Shown here: positions 59,040 through 64,000 of the stretch, piece by piece
Numbering within the stretch: position 1 is the stretch's first letter
Layout of the letters: the number at the start of each line of letters is the position of its first letter
Assembly (NCBI GenBank): GCA_006384855.1
Contig: VCJN01000857.1
Span: forward strand, 1 to 64,000
Length of the DNA: 64,000 nucleotides
Reading direction: 5' to 3'
Source of the DNA: Tetraselmis striata
Lineage: Eukaryota; Chlorophyta; Chlorodendrophyceae; Chlorodendrales; Chlorodendraceae
Position numbers and translations under genes: made by a program
Notes under the pieces: generated by a model
The model's input: only the letters and a program-made list of their open reading frames with translations
The model's database searches: none
Told to the model about the DNA's origin: nothing

Positions 59040-59950
59040 AGTTCGGGTGATGCACCGAGTGTCTCACGATGAGAGGGCGCCCCGTTGGCCTGATTTGCTA
59101 CCAAGCGCGCGACAACGCGCACCGTGCAGCGCACCCAAGCCCCCCCTTGCTTACCTCACCAATGTGCCGAAGGCCATGCCCCTGTACTCCGACATGTCCA
59201 AGACGCTTAGAAGTGGGCCTCGCTGTCCAAGCTCAATGTTGTGTTACTGCCAACCCTAGTCGCATGTCATCCAACATGGCGGTGTGCTCAATAAATTTTA
59301 AACAAAGCCACAACCGTGGCCCGGGGCACTATTGTGTTTTTCACTCATCGACCCTGTACCGCATGGTCTTGAATTTATTCCGGCTTTGTGGGCTTCAAGC
59401 TCCGGGAATCATAGCTAATGGATGGTCACGATGCTGCTCACCGAACGCCGGGAGGGAGAGCTCTCCGTCTGATAGTGGGTATTTGAGTTCATCCTTATTG
59501 GGTACATCGTTGCTCATAACATGCACTGCTTGGCGGAAAAGTCGTCCACTTTTCGGCGCACATGGATGCCCAGATCGTCAACACAATAATCGACGAAGGC
59601 GGCGTCCGTGATGGCATCATGCTGAACATGCCAGTGACTGAGCGTGGCCGGGTGCGGGAAGCTATGTGAGCTCGTCGCCATAGAGGTCGACAATGACGGG
59701 GTTGCAGCTTAATTGTGCTATGTCGATGGCATGATGATATTATATGGCTCCGCCCGACTGAATGTGGCAGTGCTGCCCGTGCACGGGCTAGGCAAAAAGA
59801 AGAATCCGGCAGCGACCTCCCGCGTAGCTCATGCGGCGTCATGGGGATGGGGATGGTAACCGTCCATCACATGCCCGACGATGTCGAGCTTGCCGAACTC
59901 CCGCACCAGAATACTATATCCGTTCGTCCCGGCATGTGACGGGGAGAGTG
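59040..59950 (-). pseudogene. second, inverted copy of the LINE 3' region
   Basis: Reverse complement of the 55,500-56,160 segment with many changes. Shared landmarks include the region coding MTPHELR (59,842) corresponding to MAPHELR, the CTAGCCCGTGCNNGG word, and CACTCGGTGCATCACCCG near 59,040-59,065 corresponding to CACTCGGTGCACCACCCG at 56,146-56,163. Stops and frameshifts occur throughout. Confidence 0.6.
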
Positions 59951-59995
59951 CCTACATGATTGCTATCAATTATACCGTGCTCGTACCAGCATACC

Positions 59996-60022
59996 GAGAG
60001 AGAGAGAGAGAGAGAGAGAGAA
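59996..60022. repeat. (GA)n microsatellite
   Basis: About 13 GA units inside a purine-rich stretch. Confidence 0.9.
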
Positions 60023-61249
60023 AGGGAGGGGGAGAGGGAGAGAGATCTTGCACGAAGATGTAGGTATACCGACTACATTATTGATTATTCAGCCACCACC
60101 CCAGGCTGCGGAATAATGATTATTCCGCCGACACCCTAAGCGCCGGCGCCCCAAGGCCGCCCCATCAACACATTCTGCTACGGGGTGCGTTTTCGTCTTA
60201 GGGTTAAGCGGCGCTATGTATTGTACTGCATAATTATAGTACATAGTAGATACAAGTGTACATGCAAGATGTGAGGCCATCACCAGAAAAACCGGAGGGG
60301 GGCGGCGAGCGGAACTTTACTTGAGAAACTTTACTTGTTCGCGGGGCATGTAACTTACTTTACAGCATACGAGCTTGGTAATACATGTATTGCGCGCACC
60401 GCGCGCACAGTGGCGGCGGCTTGTTGCCGTTTGTGCTGACGATATGCTGCGGTGTAGCTGCTAGTTGGTGCTGATTCGCGCCCAAACGATGATAGCCACA
60501 AACCCAGCTCGGCCGCCGCCAACTGGCCGCTGCTCACCGAGGAGGAGGAGAGGGTGATCATGGAGACCCAGGAGACGGAGGCCAAGCAACATCATTAAGC
60601 GCGTGACTTATTGGACAAGGTTGCCGGTAGTAGGTGTTGCAACACGGTCGTAGCGGTAGGCCGAGATGCCAAGAGGGTCGGGAGGGGGGCGTAGCCACAA
60701 ATTATGTTGCAACTGTCGTTACATGTTGTGTCTGCACTATGTGTCATTGCCGATTCCCCTTCGCACAAGCTATTCTATTTCAAGTGCTACACCCTTCTGC
60801 AACATCATGCATGAGCAAGAGGCAGCAACAACGAACCCACATTCGATGATTATCACAAAGGTGAGACTGTGTAGTGCATTCCATAGTGATGTTGGGGACT
60901 GCCGAGCATAGTGCGGGTTTAACTGGAAAACCCGAGGGGGGCAACCGAAGACAGACTACAGGTATTCATTAGGCCAGTAAGAATTATAAGTGTGTTTTAG
61001 GTGCCATATGTCGCTCAAAGCAGAGGGGGGGGGGGGATTTTGTAGCTGGGCAAAGTTTGGTAGCTAGTACTTTCCACTTTGCTTACCGACTCCAACTAAC
61101 CGCCATACCGTACGCACCGCACAACCCTCGCCAGCACCGCCGCCGCCGCGCTAGGCCGGCATGATGTTGTTGCCCCGAGCGCAAATACATATCAGTCCAC
61201 AACCACGCCTACCTCACGGCGCCTGCCTTCGGCTTGGGTAGCTGACACC
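60023..61249. other. no gene seen
   Basis: Mixed-composition DNA with a G run at 61,025-61,036. Short frames only, none with recognisable features. Confidence 0.4.
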
Positions 61250-61633
61250 ATGTCGGTATCCACCAGGCACACCGTGAAGGTGGAGGTGAAGTGGGACGGC
61301 ATTGAGTTTTCGGGTTTTCTAGAGCAGGATTGGCTAGAGGCCCGTACCGTGCGCAGCATGCTATAGATAGAGTATGCAGTGAACGACATGGACCCTAGCC
61401 TATCCTTTGAGCTCGTTGAACACATTGAAGCGGTCGTCGTGGAGTACGAGGTGTTCAGCTCGCCATCCTCGGGCAATAAGAGACGGCATGTGACCGGTGA
61501 GTCCGGTAGGTGGCAGCCGCATGCTCCAAGACAACTTAACCTGTGGGATGCGATGGAAGAGGTGCCCACTCGGTCACACTTCGAGTTCGCTTGGTGGGCA
61601 TACGCCAGAGGGGGGAGGGCGGGGCAGCCATAG
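61250..61633 (+). pseudogene. 127-codon ORF interrupted by one TAG
   Basis: From the ATG at 61,250 the frame reads MSVSTRHTVKVEVKWDGIEF, then FLEQDWLEARTVRSML, meets TAG at 61,364-61,366, and continues in the same frame (IEYAVNDMDPSLSFELVEHI and on) to a TAG at 61,631-61,633. Composition is even and protein-like on both sides of the stop, unlike the shadows nearby. It could be a pseudogene with one nonsense change, or the stop could lie in an unseen intron. The family is not recognised. The ORF ends about 400 bp before the palindrome array. Confidence 0.45.
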
Positions 61634-62041
61634 AACATTACTGTTGTATAATCGTGTGCTTTGTGCTCTCAATGCTGCCCTCATGCCTTGATATGCACAC
61701 CTCTGCCCCCTACACAATATATGGACGATTGCAGCACTTTTCCCATGGACACTGATGTTGATAGTACTTTACACATTACATAAGCCAGCTACAAAACTTA
61801 TGGAGGGGGCGGGTCAGATTATTAGGGGGGGGTACCAAAACATACTAACAGTTCTTACTGGCCTTAAAAATCATGATGGCCCGACATGATGCGATCATTG
61901 CGCGGCAGCGGCGAATGCGACCATGCGAGGACGACGTGCGAGGGACATGAGCTGGCTTCATTTTTCGCATGCATTCGCTAGTAGCGACATCGTGGGTACA
62001 TAGTACTATATATGTTAAGACCCACGTACGAATTTGCCATG

Positions 62042-62669
62042 CATGTGTACACACAGGTCGCCTTGTGTATACACAGGTCATCAATTTGACCTGTGTATAC
62101 ACATGTCATACTTTTAATTGACATGTGTACACACATGTCATTATCTTGCCTGTGTATACACAGGTCGATACCGTAATGACATGTGTGTACACGGGTCATG
62201 TTTACTTTGACCCGTGTACACACACGTCACTTTTTATGACCCGTGTACAAACATGTCAAAGTGATCATGACCCGTGTACACACAGGTCATTACGGTATCG
62301 ACCTATGTATACACGGGTCACAAATGATACCTAAAGCCCGACACCTTGTTTGCACATGGGGCATCTGTGAAATGGTCTGGGTGAAAACATGTACTTGGGT
62401 CATATGTCATATATATGACATGTGTACAAAGAAGGCAGCGATGTTCGCACTTGGGTCATTTTCCATGACATGTGTGTACATAGGGCGATTTCAAGTGACT
62501 TGTGTATACATAGGTCATGGTAAAAATGACATGTGTGTACACAGGTCAATGCAAGTGACCTGTGTGTACATAGGGCATACAAGGTAATGCCCTGTGTATA
62601 CACAGGGCACCTAAATGCCTTGTGTATACACAGGGCGTTTTGACCATATGACCTGTGTATACACATGGC
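62042..62669. repeat. array of ~18 imperfect 20-bp palindromes with ~30-bp period
   Basis: Consensus GACCTGTGTATACACAGGTC, itself a perfect palindrome. Units start near 62042, 62060, 62088, 62120, 62148, 62178, 62209, 62238, 62269 and 62300, then after a degenerate gap at 62417, 62467, 62497, 62528, 62557, 62589, 62617 and 62650. Spacers are about 8-12 bp and differ. The spacer plus borders GGTCGATACCGTAATGAC (62,163-62,180) is the exact inverse of 62,286-62,303, so the left block also folds around about 62,233. No gene covers it. Confidence 0.9.
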
Positions 62670-64000
62670 ATTTTCGTACCTGGGTCTTCACATATACTTT
62701 TTTTTTCAGTCGCTAATAGCGCTAATAGTCGCATCGATGACTACCCGTACATCGTCAGCGCGACATCATCAGCATCGCGCCATAGTCGCTAATCGTAAGG
62801 GCGATGACAGCACGTGCATCATCAGCAGCTTGCTGCGGAAAGTATCTCCAGTATCCCAGTAGCGACTACCTGTACAGTACCGTACGAGCAATATATAATC
62901 GCTGTGTTTTGACGAATTGCGCGCATTTGAAAGTGAAATTATTGCGTTTAGTTGTTATTTATTCCTGATTCTTCTCAATTTTGCAACGGAGCGGGTATCA
63001 AATCTCAGTATATTACTACAGTCCGCAAATAATACAAGGGACACTCTGTGCGTACCCGTACTCGCATGCCATTATTACTGCCACGCGGCGGAGGCCGCGC
63101 AAATTGGGGCGGTAGGATGTCGGTAGTGGGATAGCGAGAAGATGCCATGAGTTTCAAAACCAGGGTTGTAGTGCTTAACTTACCAGTAGTTAAGCTCAGT
63201 GGTCACAGCGGTTCCTCCGTTCCTGGGGGCAGGTAATCCTGAAGACCGTGCGGGAGTGATACATAGACGTAGTGAACCGGGGGCGGCGGGGGGGGTGGGG
63301 TCGCTAATAGTAGTCGATTAGGTAGTAGCGTCGATCAGGTAGTCGATGATTACACAGCAGTGCGAGTCTCGTTTGCCAACGGAGCGTGTGACTTGATTAC
63401 AAGGCACCCGCCACACCTAACGAGTAGGGTGGGATGAATTGGGTGCGAGAAGCGCTTGTCCCTCGTCCCGCCCTCCCCCACCGCCTTGTCCGCTTCAAGC
63501 GAGAGCCCGCCCGCCGCGACCGGTGTTGAGACCGACAACAACACCCATGTATTCCATCATCGCCTTGAGATGGTGCGACGCAGTCTTGATAAGAAGTGGT
63601 CACATACCCAAAAGAAAAAGACATAAATGTTGGCAATCAAGGCACAATCTTATGACAGCAACAACGCAGTCACGACGTAGTCCCATTTCCGTGGTTTATT
63701 TAAATATTACGCCTGAACCAGATATGTTACGTGGTTAGTTACAGCAGAAGTACGGGCCTTAACTCAGTTAAGTTCTGACGGAACTTAATTCCGCGTAATG
63801 TATTCCTGCCAAAACTCAACTCTGGTCGAGGCAACCAAGCCCAACCCCGGCTTCAACACGCTCTCCGCATATCGTTGCCTCCTTGTACCTGGTAAGGGGT
63901 TTCTATGGCACATTTTGCTTGTCTAATAAAATGCTATTCGAAGAGCGGCTTGCAAACTCCACCACGTACTCCCGTCCCTCATCGTCCTCCTGCGCCAGCA
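62670..64000. other. right end of the window, no gene seen
   Basis: Contains several GTCGCTAATAG/TAGCGACTA words (62,700-62,870 and 63,300-63,350) and a short G-rich run near 63,280. Frames of up to 99 codons are present but without domains. A gene may begin past the right edge. Confidence 0.35.

Noticed and set aside
62042-62669. CRISPR array
   Set aside because: Spacers are only about 10 bp, repeats are variable palindromes, there are no cas genes and the sequence is eukaryotic.

Overview
The window is nuclear DNA of a eukaryote, most likely a GC-rich green alga (Chlorophyta). Coding exons are GC-rich, short and split by many GT-AG introns. Five of the six better-supported genes have the chlorophyte-type poly(A) signal TGTAA 5-245 nt after the stop codon. 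The Rad7-like protein also has the layout I associate with plant and algal homologues. The species cannot be named from sequence alone.

Layout. 1,059-3,433 (minus) is a three-exon gene for a disordered nuclear-type protein with a PB1-like C-terminus. 4.4-10.8 kb is a repeat block bounded by inverted arms of about 0.4 kb, with LINE remnants inside. 11,108-15,712 (plus) is an eight-exon gene for an RGG / coiled-coil protein. 17.3-18.0 kb (minus) is a small Pro/Ser/Gly-rich gene. 18.2-25.2 kb is mostly repeats and small inverted-repeat elements. 25,231-30,270 (plus) is a twelve-exon Rad7/Rhp7-like LRR gene. 31,963-35,729 (plus) is a five-exon gene for a secreted protein with two kinds of Cys repeat. 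39,514-43,951 (plus) is a twelve-exon GT29 sialyltransferase-like gene with all four sialylmotif regions. 45,816-46,781 (minus) is a single-exon CAMK-type protein kinase. From 47 kb on the sequence is a transposon graveyard: a broken hAT transposase, two opposed copies of a LINE 3' end, foldback and MITE-like elements, a tRNA-like relic, a broken ORF and a striking array of about 18 palindromes at 62.0-62.7 kb.

I assembled the gene models by reading splice sites by eye and requiring reading phase to agree across every junction. Phase closes exactly for genes A (1,059), B (11,108), Rad7, the secreted protein and GT29. These are predictions without transcript support. The genes have no operon-like relation: the products would act in the nucleus (PB1-like protein, Rad7), on RNA (perhaps the RGG protein), in the Golgi (GT29), outside the cell or at its surface (Cys-repeat protein) and in signalling (kinase).

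Two genome-wide features stand out. Introns carry long homopolymeric C tracts, mostly on the sense strand and near splice sites. A 9-bp word, TAGTCGCTA or its complement, recurs at 12 places, all outside the predicted exons. The most unusual single locus is the 30-bp-period palindrome array at 62 kb.
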